Shown: positions 1-6,039, counted from the stretch's first letter. The stretch is DNA of 6,791 nt from a bacterium UBP2_UBA4780 (GCA_002403115.1 DHHE01000220.1:1-6791); one strand, 5' to 3'. Notes: generated from the letters alone by a model not told the origin. Made by a program: numbers and translations.

Positions 1-1113
1 GGGGGCGAGTCGCTGCGCTGCCACGTCATCCTCTACCGCACCAACGCCCAGAGCCGGGCCCTGGAGGAGGGCATGCGGCGGAACTCGCTGCCCTACGTCA
101 TCGTGGGGGGCGTCAAGTTCTACGAGCGGCGCGAGGTCAAGGACGTGCTGGCCTACCTCAAGGTCATCTGCAACCCGGCCGACGAGGTCAGCCTGCGGCG
201 CATCGTCAACGTGCCGGGCCGGGGGATAGGCGAGACCACGGTCATGCGGCTGGCGGCCTACGCCAGGGAGGCCAAACTCCCGCTCTACGACGCGCTGGGC
301 CAGGCCGACAGGGTCCCCGGGCTGGGGCCCGGCGTCAGGCAGGCGCTGGGGGCTTTCAAGACGTTGATAGACAATATAAGGGCATTCTCACAGGATAACG
401 ACGCCGAGGGGACGGCCAAGCAGGTGGTGGAATCCATCGGCTACCTGGAATACCTCAAGGACCAGTACACCGACCTCGAGGAGCAGAGGAACCGGCTGGA
501 GAACGTTTACGAGCTGGTCTCGGCGGCCGACGACTTCTGCCAGAGATCGGAGGAAAAGTCGCTGCCGGCCTTCCTGGCCGAAGTATCGCTGATCGCCGAC
601 ATCGACCGCTGGAACGAGGGGGCCGAGGCTGTCACCCTGATGACCATGCACAACGCCAAGGGGCTGGAGTTCGACCACGTCCACATCGTCGGGCTGGAGG
701 ACGGGCTGCTGCCGCACTCGGCCTCGCTGGAAAGCCAGCAGGAGCTCGAGGAGGAGCGCCGCCTGTTCTACGTGGCCGTCACCCGGGCCCGCAAGACCCT
801 GGAGATGCTGTACGCCCGGTCGCGGCGACGCTACGGGGGCCTGCTGCCGTCCACGCCCTCGCGCTTCCTGGCCGAGGTGCCATCCAAGCTGGTCAGGACC
901 GAGGCCGTCAAGAGAAGTGACGATGATATTCCGGATTCGACCGACTACGGGACGAGGCAGAGGGTCAAGGGCGTCAGGGTGCGGCACCCGGTGTGGGGGG
1001 TGGGGACGGTGGTCGAGGCCGAGGGCGAGGGCGATGACATGAAGCTTTCGATCATCTTCTCCGGGGGCATGAGGAAGAAGGTGATGGCCGGTTTCGTGGA
1101 GCCGGTGAGGTAG
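1..1113 (+). CDS. pcrA: PcrA/UvrD-type ATP-dependent DNA helicase, C-terminal half (5' end outside window)
   Basis: Superfamily 1A 3'-5' DNA helicase of repair and replication-fork maintenance, acting in the cytoplasm on nicked or gapped DNA. The frame is open from base 1 and encodes 370 residues, about half of the usual 700-750; the Walker A region lies upstream of the window. Visible family motifs, numbered from base 1, are: the YRTNAQSRALEE block (residues 12-23), the VGGVKFYERREVKDVLAYL segment that follows it, motif V VTLMTMHNAKGLEF (211-224), the GLEDGLLPH loop, and motif VI EERRLFYVAVTRAR (about 251-264) with its arginine finger. The last 50 or so residues (RVRHPVWGVGTV onward) form the small Tudor-like domain typical of bacterial PcrA, which in that family contacts RNA polymerase. 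The gene ends with TAG, six bases before the first TPR gene and in the same frame as it. Family assignment is secure; PcrA versus UvrD naming is convention. Confidence 0.96.
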   Translation, partial: GGESLRCHVILYRTNAQSRALEEGMRRNSLPYVIVGGVKFYERREVKDVLAYLKVICNPADEVSLRRIVNVPGRGIGETTVMRLAAYAREAKLPLYDALGQADRVPGLGPGVRQALGAFKTLIDNIRAFSQDNDAEGTAKQVVESIGYLEYLKDQYTDLEEQRNRLENVYELVSAADDFCQRSEEKSLPAFLAEVSLIADIDRWNEGAEAVTLMTMHNAKGLEFDHVHIVGLEDGLLPHSASLESQQELEEERRLFYVAVTRARKTLEMLYARSRRRYGGLLPSTPSRFLAEVPSKLVRTEAVKRSDDDIPDSTDYGTRQRVKGVRVRHPVWGVGTVVEAEGEGDDMKLSIIFSGGMRKKVMAGFVEPVR

Positions 1114-1119
1114 CTACCG

Positions 1120-2046
1120 ATGGTCTGGCAGCCAAGGCGGCGGCCGGTGCGCCAGAGATGCTGCTGGCAGCACTATGGCGGCGAGCCGGGGTGGTGGCAA
1201 CCGGTCCCCCTGCTGTGGGAGAAATACAAGCTGCTATTCCTGGTCGGCGAGTGGTCGGGCGTGCAGGCGTTGTCGCGGGCCATGCTGGCCATCGCCGAAC
1301 GGCACAGCGACGAGCTGCTACAGGCCAAGGGACTGGCCGGGCTGGGCTGGCTTCACATACAACAGGGGCGGTACGAACAGGCTCAAGCCGCTTTGGCGGA
1401 GTCGCGGCGGCTGTTCGAAAAGCTGGGCAACGACGAGGGTCTGGTAAGCGTCCTGGGGAACCAGGGGGTGCTGCTGTTCGTCCAGAAGCGCTACCCCGAG
1501 GCCCTGGAGATGTTCCTTCAGCAGCACCGCCTGGCGGAGGACACGAACAACTCCATCCAGATCAGCCGCGCCCTGAACTTCATCGGCCTGGTGCACGTGG
1601 AGACAGGCGAAAGCCAAAAGGCTCTGGAGTGCTTCGGACGGCGTTTGGAGATGGAGCAGCGGGCAGGCAACACGGAACAGGTCCGCTCCGTGCTGTGCAA
1701 CATCGGCTACGCCCACCTGAGGAACGGCGAATACGGCCTGGCCGAAGAACACCTGACCAAGAGCCTGGAGCTGGGCCGGAAGATCGGCGACATCCAGGGA
1801 TGTTACGTGACCGTGGGGAACCTGGCCGGCCTTCACCAGCTGCGCCGGGAATGGCCGATGGCCGAGCACCATCTGAAGGCGGCGCTGGAATACGCCGGGC
1901 GGTTGTGTGACGTGAGGGGCGAGTTACAGTGCCTGCGGGACCTGAGCCTGGCCTGCAGGGAGATGGGGAAGGAGGCCGAGGCCCGTGGGCACGAGGCCCT
2001 GGCCGAGGAACGGCAGAGGCTTCTCGATAGCGGAGGGCCGGCGTGA
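1120..2046 (+). CDS. TPR-repeat protein A, first and most divergent copy of the tandem array
   Basis: Protein of 308 residues with no catalytic domain, signal peptide or membrane segment visible; a helical-solenoid adaptor is the likely role, partner unknown. The ATG is preceded by GGTGAGG (1104-1110) at nine bases. The N-terminus is Arg-, Cys- and Trp-rich (RRRPVRQRCCWQHYGG) and is a degenerate form of the array's cap: Trp, Gly-Gly, then LLWEKYKLLFLVGEW in place of LRAxKxExLxxxGxW. Five 40-residue repeats follow, beginning near GLAGLGWLHIQQGRY, VLGNQGVLLF, ALNFIGLVHV, VLCNIGYAHLRNGEY and TVGNLAGLHQL, then a short charged tail. Repeat hallmarks are a small residue/Gly in helix A, Gly-x-Tyr between helices, Ala-Leu/Ala-Glu in helix B and Gly-Asn/Asp at the turn. 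The TGA overlaps the GTG of B. The aromatic YYxxYN motif of the other copies is weakened here to CYVTVGN. TPR fold is sure; function is unknown. Confidence 0.88.
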   Translation: MVWQPRRRPVRQRCCWQHYGGEPGWWQPVPLLWEKYKLLFLVGEWSGVQALSRAMLAIAERHSDELLQAKGLAGLGWLHIQQGRYEQAQAALAESRRLFEKLGNDEGLVSVLGNQGVLLFVQKRYPEALEMFLQQHRLAEDTNNSIQISRALNFIGLVHVETGESQKALECFGRRLEMEQRAGNTEQVRSVLCNIGYAHLRNGEYGLAEEHLTKSLELGRKIGDIQGCYVTVGNLAGLHQLRREWPMAEHHLKAALEYAGRLCDVRGELQCLRDLSLACREMGKEAEARGHEALAEERQRLLDSGGPA

Positions 2047-2066
2047 GGCGCTGGAAACCATGCCGG

Positions 2067-2165
2067 GAGCCGCTGTGGACCGAACTGCCGGGCGGCGGGT
2101 TTCGTCCCTTCGGGCTGAGGGCGCGGAAGGTCGAGGTGCTGCACCGGATCGGCGACTGGGACCGG
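2067..2165 (+). repeat. Cap-region DNA repeat, copy in gene B
   Basis: These 99 bases align without gaps to 2890-2988 in gene C with 13 mismatches by my count (86/99). They encode the conserved N-terminal hairpin from EPLWT to GDWDR. Outside the block, B and C differ strongly. Of eight changed codons, seven change the residue. Confidence 0.85.
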
Positions 2166-2198
2166 GCAACCTCGATGCTGGAGGCGGACCTCAAGGCT

Positions 2199-2201
2199 TA
2201 G
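2199..2201 (+). other. In-frame TAG codon interrupting TPR gene B
   Basis: The codon run is CTC AAG GCT TAG TCC GGG GCA, in the frame set by the GTG at 2043. Family sequence lies on both sides without a frame change. It aligns with the Ala of DLELAR in C and DLEAAQ in D. One transition from CAG (Gln) would produce it. Confidence 0.85.
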
Positions 2202-2240
2202 TCCGGGGCAGGACTGGCGGCGGAGCGGGCCCGGTGCCTT

Positions 2241-2879
2241 TTGACGCTGGGCGTCCTCCGCATCCAGAAGGGGGACAACCAGGGGGGCGAGGACAAGATC
2301 TCCGAGGCCGTCGGGCTCTTCCAGACGGCCGGCGACCGGGAGGGGGCCTTCTCCGGCAGGATGAGGCTGGCCAGGCTGGCGATAGGGACCGGGAGGTTCG
2401 AGTCGGGGGAGAGGCTCAACGAGGAGCTGATGGAGGAGGCCAGGCGGGCCGGCGACCGGGCGACCGAGCTGCAGCTGCTGAAGAACCGTGGCATGCTTTG
2501 CATGTACGCCCGGCGGTCCGAAGAGGCCCTGGAGATATTTGAACGGACCATCGAGGCCCACAGCGGGACAGGCGATTTGTGGTCGGTCTCGCACACCCTG
2601 GGCTGCATGGGGAACGTGCATTTCGACCGCGAGGACTACCGGCCGGCCGTCGATCTCTACGAGAGGTCGGCCCGGCTGTGCCGCAAGGTAGGAAACGTAT
2701 ACTCCGAGTACTACTCGCTCTACAACCTGGCCCTGTGCCTCGTCAGGACCGGGCAGGAGGATGCGGCGCTGGCCAGATACCGCGAGGTTCTTTCACTGGC
2801 CCTGAGGCTGGACGACCGGGACGGGGCCAAGGAGATAGGGGGCTACATAACGGAGCTGGAGGAAAAAGCTGGGATATAG
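2241..2879 (+). CDS. Intact downstream portion of TPR protein B (possible re-initiated product)
   Basis: This is the part of B left open after the internal TAG, 212 residues if translation restarts at the TTG at 2241. It retains the end of one repeat and four full ones (starting near GRMRLARLAI, LLKNRGMLCM, TLGCMGNVHF and SLYNLALCLV), with the array's YSEYYSLYN motif, and ends in LEEKAGI. The TTG falls inside a repeat helix and has only a weak, distant purine run (CGGAG at 2221-2225), so it looks like a fallback start and not an evolved one. It is listed because a gene caller would probably report it as a separate gene; I think it is best read as part of the interrupted gene beginning at 2043. 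Confidence 0.4.
   Translation: MTLGVLRIQKGDNQGGEDKISEAVGLFQTAGDREGAFSGRMRLARLAIGTGRFESGERLNEELMEEARRAGDRATELQLLKNRGMLCMYARRSEEALEIFERTIEAHSGTGDLWSVSHTLGCMGNVHFDREDYRPAVDLYERSARLCRKVGNVYSEYYSLYNLALCLVRTGQEDAALARYREVLSLALRLDDRDGAKEIGGYITELEEKAGI
2858..2871 (+). promoter_or_regulatory. Ribosome binding site GGAGG with a CTG start candidate for gene C
   Basis: GGAGG (2858-2862) is followed by AAAAAG and CTG (2869-2871), a spacing of six bases. The frame of C opens after TAA at 2848-2850 and contains no ATG, GTG or TTG before the ATG at 2908. Starting at this CTG gives GYRHRREPLWTC before the cap, which matches the N-terminus of B (RRWKPCREPLWTE). The ATG at 2908 has no comparable purine-rich site and would remove the Leu-Trp part of the cap. 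The site is inside the 3' end of B, so C would be translationally coupled to B. Confidence 0.5.
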
Positions 2880-3708
2880 GCATCGCCGCGAGCCGCTGTG
2901 GACCTGCATGTCCGGCGGCGGGTTTCATCCCTTCGGGCTCAGGGCGATGAAGGCCGAGGTGCTGCACAAGATCGGCGACTGGGACCGGCTCGAGGAGATG
3001 TGCCGCCGGGACCTGGAGCTGGCGCGCGGGGGGGCCGAACGCGGCTTCCTGCTGCTGAAGCTGGGCACGCTTTCCGCCCAGCGCGGCGACGCCGCTGCCG
3101 CCGAGGGCATGATCGGCGAGGCCCTGGAACGCTTCCGGGAGGCGGGCCGGGCCGAGGGCGGGGAGCAATGCCGCCGGGCACAGCTGAACATCATGGTCTC
3201 CCGCGGCGCGTTCGCCGAGGCGGTGGCGGCCGCCGAACGGCTACTGGCCGAAGCCGAGGCCCGCGGCGACGAGGCCGCCGTCTGCGAGTTCCTCAACGTG
3301 CTGGGGATCGCCTGCATGGAGCAGCGCCTGCACGAGGAGGCGTTGGGCCACTTCCGCCGCAAACTGGAGATGGCGGAGCGGCTGGGCCTGCCCGGCGACC
3401 AGCTGACGGCGCTGGGTAACATCGGCTGCGTGCTGCAGGATATGGGCCGTTACCAAGAGGCCAGGGAACACGTCATCCGTTCGATCTCCATCTGCCGGAG
3501 AATCGGCGACAGGTACAACGAGTATTACGCGGTCTACAACCTGGGCAAGGCCTACGAGCGGCTGGGCCGGCCCGACGACGCCCTGCGCTGCTACCGCGAG
3601 GACCTGGACATGGCCCGGCAGCTGGGCGACGGGCCGGGGGAGATGACGATACTGGAGGACATGGCACGGGTGACGGAAATGCCGGCTGAAGGCGGCCATG
3701 GCAGCTAG
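2869..3708 (+). CDS. TPR-repeat protein C of the tandem array (proposed CTG start; ATG alternative at 2908)
   Basis: Solenoid protein of 279 residues from the proposed CTG, or 266 from the conventional ATG at 2908. The order is: basic leader; cap (REPLWTC, SGGGFHPFGLRAMKAEVL, IGDWDRLEEMCRRDLELA); five repeats beginning near GFLLLKLGTLSAQRGD, CRRAQLNIMVSRGAF, FLNVLGIACMEQRL, ALGNIGCVLQDMGRY and AVYNLGKAYERLGR; and a short tail ILEDMARVTE. The middle three repeats are exactly 40 residues long by count. GDRYNEYYAVYN spans the turn between the fourth and fifth repeats, a motif shared with B, D and E. This copy is the cleanest TPR consensus of the five. Its cap DNA is 86/99 identical to that of B, and its last repeat shares a 38/40 stretch with D. 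It ends with TAG, overlapping D by 11 bases. No enzymatic domain is visible; the start is less certain than the frame. Confidence 0.85.
   Translation: MGYRHRREPLWTCMSGGGFHPFGLRAMKAEVLHKIGDWDRLEEMCRRDLELARGGAERGFLLLKLGTLSAQRGDAAAAEGMIGEALERFREAGRAEGGEQCRRAQLNIMVSRGAFAEAVAAAERLLAEAEARGDEAAVCEFLNVLGIACMEQRLHEEALGHFRRKLEMAERLGLPGDQLTALGNIGCVLQDMGRYQEAREHVIRSISICRRIGDRYNEYYAVYNLGKAYERLGRPDDALRCYREDLDMARQLGDGPGEMTILEDMARVTEMPAEGGHGS
2890..2988 (+). repeat. Cap-region DNA repeat, copy in gene C
   Basis: Partner of 2067-2165. The first 15 bases are identical in both copies and lie upstream of the ATG at 2908, which is part of the case that C starts further upstream. Confidence 0.85.
3601..3640 (+). 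repeat. Last-repeat DNA block, copy in gene C
   Basis: Forty bases matching 4451-4490 in gene D at 38 positions. They encode DLDMARQLGDGPG in the last solenoid repeat. The match is much closer than the surrounding C/D similarity. Confidence 0.85.
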
Positions 3709-4567
3709 AGACAGGCGGGGGATCTTCGGCCGGTTGCTCTGGTCTTCTCTGAAGGACGGCGGTTTCTACCCGTTTGAGCTGAGGGCGGCGAAAGGGGAGT
3801 TGCTGCTGCTGTCGGGAAGATGGGACGAGCTGGACGAGATCTACCGCCGGGATCTCGAAGCGGCCCAGAGATCCCAAACCGGATACTACATCCGCTATTA
3901 CATGATGAAAAAGGCGGAGTTGCTGGTCCGTCGCCAAATGTACCCGGAAGCCAGGGACCTGCTGAAAAAAGTCGACGAGATGACCGAGGAAGCCGGAGAG
4001 CAAGACTTACGGGAAAGGGCCCGAGACCTGATGGTGGGGGTATGTATATTCCTGGAGGACTACGTCAGGGCCGAGGCCATTCTGGACCAGTTCATCGAGA
4101 CCGCCAGGAGCCGGGGGAACCAGCCGGCTGTGGGTTGGTTCCTCAACTACAGGGCGGCCATCATGATGAACAAGGGCGAGACAGTGAGGGCGCTGGAGAT
4201 CATGGGGGAACGTCTGGCGATTGCCAGGCGTTACGGCGGGCATCGCGACATCGCCCAAGGATGCATTTCCATAGGGGGCATTTGGGCGAACATGGGGCGG
4301 TACGGCCGTAGCTTACGGTATTCCAGGCTGAGCGCCGCCATCAGCCGCAAAATCGGGGACAAGTACCTCCTGTACTACGCGATCTATAACATGGCCACCG
4401 CTTGCGAAGGATTGGGCCGGAGGCGCGATGCATTGAGGTACTTCGGCGAAGACCTGGAGATGGCCCGCCAGCTGGGCGACGGGCCGGGGGCCGAGCAGAT
4501 ACTGGGGGACATCACCCGGGTGGAGGAATCGGCAGCAGATTCATTAACATGCCCGGACGGAAGGTAA
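3698..4567 (+). CDS. TPR-repeat protein D of the tandem array
   Basis: Protein of 289 residues starting at an ATG that overlaps the end of C; the only upstream purine run is a weak AAGGCGG, which suggests coupling to C. Layout: basic leader MAARDRRGIFGR; cap (LLWSSLKDGGFYPFELRAAK, then SGRWDELDEIYRRDLEAA); repeats starting near YYIRYYMMKKAELL, RARDLMVGVCIFLEDY, FLNYRAAIMMNKGE, GCISIGGIWANMGRY and AIYNMATACEGLGR; and tail ILGDITRVEESAADS. The GDKYLLYYAIYN motif is fully conserved. Codons appear somewhat less GC-rich than in B and C (more A/T at third positions around 3880-4420), consistent with longer separate evolution, although the last repeat carries a stretch almost identical in DNA to C. 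The last 13 or so residues arise from overlap with the start of E and are probably not structured. Role: probably protein-protein adaptor; partner unknown. Confidence 0.9.
   Translation: MAARDRRGIFGRLLWSSLKDGGFYPFELRAAKGELLLLSGRWDELDEIYRRDLEAAQRSQTGYYIRYYMMKKAELLVRRQMYPEARDLLKKVDEMTEEAGEQDLRERARDLMVGVCIFLEDYVRAEAILDQFIETARSRGNQPAVGWFLNYRAAIMMNKGETVRALEIMGERLAIARRYGGHRDIAQGCISIGGIWANMGRYGRSLRYSRLSAAISRKIGDKYLLYYAIYNMATACEGLGRRRDALRYFGEDLEMARQLGDGPGAEQILGDITRVEESAADSLTCPDGR
4451..4490 (+). repeat. Last-repeat DNA block, copy in gene D
   Basis: Partner of 3601-3640, encoding DLEMARQLGDGPG. Both mismatches are third-position changes, one of them altering Asp to Glu. Confidence 0.85.
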
Positions 4568-5439
4568 GAAAATCGGCCGGCAAGAGGCATAAATTCCGAC
4601 TGGGGCGGCTCCACTGGTCCGCCCTGCCGGGCGGCGGCCACTACCCCTTCGGCCTGAGGGCGGCCAAGGCCGAGGTCCTCCTTTTGGTGGGCCGGTGGAC
4701 CGAGCTGGAGCAGATGTACCGCCAGGATTGCGACCGGGCCAGGGCCGCCGGGATGAGGGGCGTCCAGGCCAGGTTGCTGATGCATCACGGCGAGCTTCTG
4801 GGGTGGCGACGTCACGACAAAAGGGCGCGGGTCCTGCTGGAGGAGGCCGCGGCCATCTTCCGGGAGCTGGGGGACGACCGGGGCCTGCTGCAGTGCCGCA
4901 ACGGCCAGGCGGTGACCTGCATCGCCCTCGGGGAATACGAACGGGCCGAGGCACTGGTGACCGAGTCGGAGGGGAGCGCCCGGCGCAGGGGATACAGACA
5001 GATCCTGTGCTGGCTGTTGAACAGCCACGCGGTCCTCTGCCGGGAGCGTGGGCAGATAGAAAGGGCCATCGCCTATATCGAGGAGAGGATGACGATCTCA
5101 CAGGAACTGGGCGGGCTGACCGAAGTCGCCAGCAGCCACATGAACCTGGCGGTAATGTTCTCCGAGGACGGGAGGCACGACCTGGCATTGGAGCAGAACC
5201 GGGCCGCCCTGGAACTGGGCCACAGGATGGGCGACGCCGTGCTGCAGAACTACGCGCTCTACAACCAGGCGCAGATATTCAGAAAGATGGGCAGGGGGGT
5301 CGAGTGCCTTGACTGCCTGCGCCAGGCATTGGCGATATCGCGGCACCTGGGCGACGAGCCGATGGAGAGGGACATCCAGAAAGACATGTCCAATGTGGAG
5401 AAGGCCATGCGCAAGAACAAAAAGATAGAGGATCTATGA
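4549..5439 (+). CDS. TPR-repeat protein E, last copy of the tandem array
   Basis: Protein of 296 residues. I chose the ATG at 4549 because it is the first start in this frame that precedes the conserved cap without adding a long stretch translated out of frame over D; it overlaps D by 19 bases and lacks a well-placed ribosome site. The leader is strongly basic (MPGRKVRKSAGKRHKFRLGR), the longest such leader in the array. The cap follows (LHWSALPGGGHYPFGLRAAK, AEVLLLVGRWTELEQMYRQD), then repeats near QARLLMHHGELLGWRR, CRNGQAVTCIALGEY, LLNSHAVLCRERGQ, SHMNLAVMFSEDGRH and ALYNQAQIFRKMGR, and a Lys-rich tail (MRKNKKIEDL). The aromatic motif is partly eroded (GDAVLQNYALYN). The TGA overlaps the ATG of the flavoprotein gene (ATGA), the usual mark of coupled translation, which ties the array to the redox genes on one message. 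Confidence 0.9.
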   Translation: MPGRKVRKSAGKRHKFRLGRLHWSALPGGGHYPFGLRAAKAEVLLLVGRWTELEQMYRQDCDRARAAGMRGVQARLLMHHGELLGWRRHDKRARVLLEEAAAIFRELGDDRGLLQCRNGQAVTCIALGEYERAEALVTESEGSARRRGYRQILCWLLNSHAVLCRERGQIERAIAYIEERMTISQELGGLTEVASSHMNLAVMFSEDGRHDLALEQNRAALELGHRMGDAVLQNYALYNQAQIFRKMGRGVECLDCLRQALAISRHLGDEPMERDIQKDMSNVEKAMRKNKKIEDL

Positions 5440-6014
5440 ACATACTGGCCATCAACGGCAGCCCCAACCGGCGAGGCCACGGGGCCCGCATCATAGAGGC
5501 CATGCTCAGGCCGGCGGTCAGGGCCGGATGCCGGGCCGAGGTCGTCCATATTTACGACAAGCGCATCTCGGGCTGCGCCGCCTGCGACCACTGCAAGAGG
5601 TCCGCCGCCACCGAGTGCGCCATAAACGACGCCATGCAGGTCCTCTACCGCAAGATCGCGGCGGCCGACGCCGTGGTCGTCTCCACTCCGGTCTACATGG
5701 GCCACGTCAGCGGCCCGCTGAAGACCTTCCTGGACCGGTGGTACGCCTTCGTCGACGGCAGGTTCAAGGCGCGCACCCTGCCGGGCAAGAAGCTGGCGGT
5801 GGTGGTCACCTCCGGGGCGCCGGCCGGGTCCTATTCCGACGTGGCCCGCTACCTCAAGCGGTGGCTGGGGGACTTCCTGAAGATGGTGCCGGTGGCCTCC
5901 ATCGAGGCCGGGGGCCTGAAGAGAGGCTCCCCGCTGGATCCCGGGGTCCTCATGAAGGCCGAGAAGGTCGGGCGGTCGCTGGCCAGGATAATCGACAAAA
6001 CGCCGGGCACTTGA
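5436..6014 (+). CDS. Iron-sulfur flavoprotein / NADPH-dependent FMN reductase family protein
   Basis: Flavodoxin-fold redox protein of 192 residues, cytoplasmic, expected to bind FMN and probably a [4Fe-4S] cluster. Residues 1-16 (MNILAINGSPNRRGHG) give the first beta strand and the FMN-phosphate loop. Cys47, Cys50, Cys53 and Cys61 form C-x2-C-x2-C-x7-C, which fits the compact cluster motif of archaeal and bacterial iron-sulfur flavoproteins (C-x2-C-x2-C-x4-7-C). The segment AADAVVVSTPVYMGHVSGPLK then FLDRW is the family's typical flavin-side signature, and VVVTSGAPAGS a further conserved loop. Length agrees with the family. The start is an ATG sharing bases with the stop of E, with GAGG (5428-5431) four bases upstream. 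In this family electrons come from ferredoxin or NAD(P)H; the true donor and substrate are not visible here. A plain NAD(P)H:quinone reductase is the alternative. Confidence 0.88.
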   Translation: MNILAINGSPNRRGHGARIIEAMLRPAVRAGCRAEVVHIYDKRISGCAACDHCKRSAATECAINDAMQVLYRKIAAADAVVVSTPVYMGHVSGPLKTFLDRWYAFVDGRFKARTLPGKKLAVVVTSGAPAGSYSDVARYLKRWLGDFLKMVPVASIEAGGLKRGSPLDPGVLMKAEKVGRSLARIIDKTPGT

Positions 6015-6039
6015 CGGCCCCCAGTTTTGGTGCTATATT
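6011..6039 (+). promoter_or_regulatory. Sigma-70-like promoter candidate for the radical SAM gene
   Basis: TTGACG (6011-6016) and TATATT (6034-6039) are separated by exactly 17 bases, in one of the few AT-rich patches of this GC-rich window. The first hexamer overlaps the TGA of the flavoprotein gene. The proposed GTG start of the next gene lies only four bases after the second hexamer, so a transcript beginning at the usual distance would start at or just past the GTG. That misfit lowers confidence: either the gene starts further downstream, the start site is unusually close, or the match is chance. Confidence 0.35.

Larger units (their letters stand above)
2043..2879 (+). pseudogene. TPR-repeat protein B, interrupted by an in-frame TAG at codon 53
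   Basis: The frame starts at a GTG that overlaps the TGA of A (GTGA) and has a strong ribosome site GGAGGG (2032-2037) five bases upstream. It encodes the array cap (REPLWTELPGGG, then PFGLRARKVEVL, then IGDWDR) and is cut by TAG at 2199-2201. The same frame then continues without any shift (GLAAERARCLLTLGVLRIQKGD) through five 40-residue repeats to TAG at 2877-2879. Total length of 278 sense-equivalent positions matches C and D, so this is one gene with one stop, not two genes. The TAG sits where the sister copies have Ala near the end of the first hairpin's second helix. TAG also ends the helicase, B and C, so it acts as a normal stop here; a nonsense mutation or sequencing error is the simplest reading. 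Readthrough, including pyrrolysine insertion, is the alternative. The rest of the gene shows no decay. Confidence 0.72.

Noticed and set aside
363..405. AT-rich patch with TTGATA and TATAAG inside the helicase gene
   Set aside because: The two hexamers are only about five bases apart and lie mid-gene in coding sequence, so they do not form a promoter.
388..987. Long open frames on the - strand across the helicase and all through the array (for example 1318-1872, 1833-2621, 4384-5028)
   Set aside because: They mirror real genes in a GC-rich sequence with G/C third positions, have Pro/Arg/Gly- or Leu/Gln-rich low-complexity translations, and show no family motifs.
1111..1122. Helicase and gene A are in the same frame, separated only by TAG and two codons, so readthrough would fuse them
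   Set aside because: One chance in three, gene A has its own ATG and a purine-rich site, and the helicase already has its complete C-terminal domain.
2862..2868. GAAAAAG run at the end of B as a -1 frameshift slippery site
   Set aside because: It has five A's, not the six of A-AAA-AAG, and a -1 shift would not reach the frame of C, which needs +1.
1985..3419. Alternative + strand frames at 1985-2542 and 2898-3419
   Set aside because: Gly/Arg/Pro-rich translations overlapping the TPR frames; the B and C frames carry the conserved cap and 40-residue periodicity, these do not.
1120..5439. CRISPR array or short direct-repeat array
   Set aside because: The repetition is at protein level with diverged DNA; no short identical repeats with regular spacers are present.
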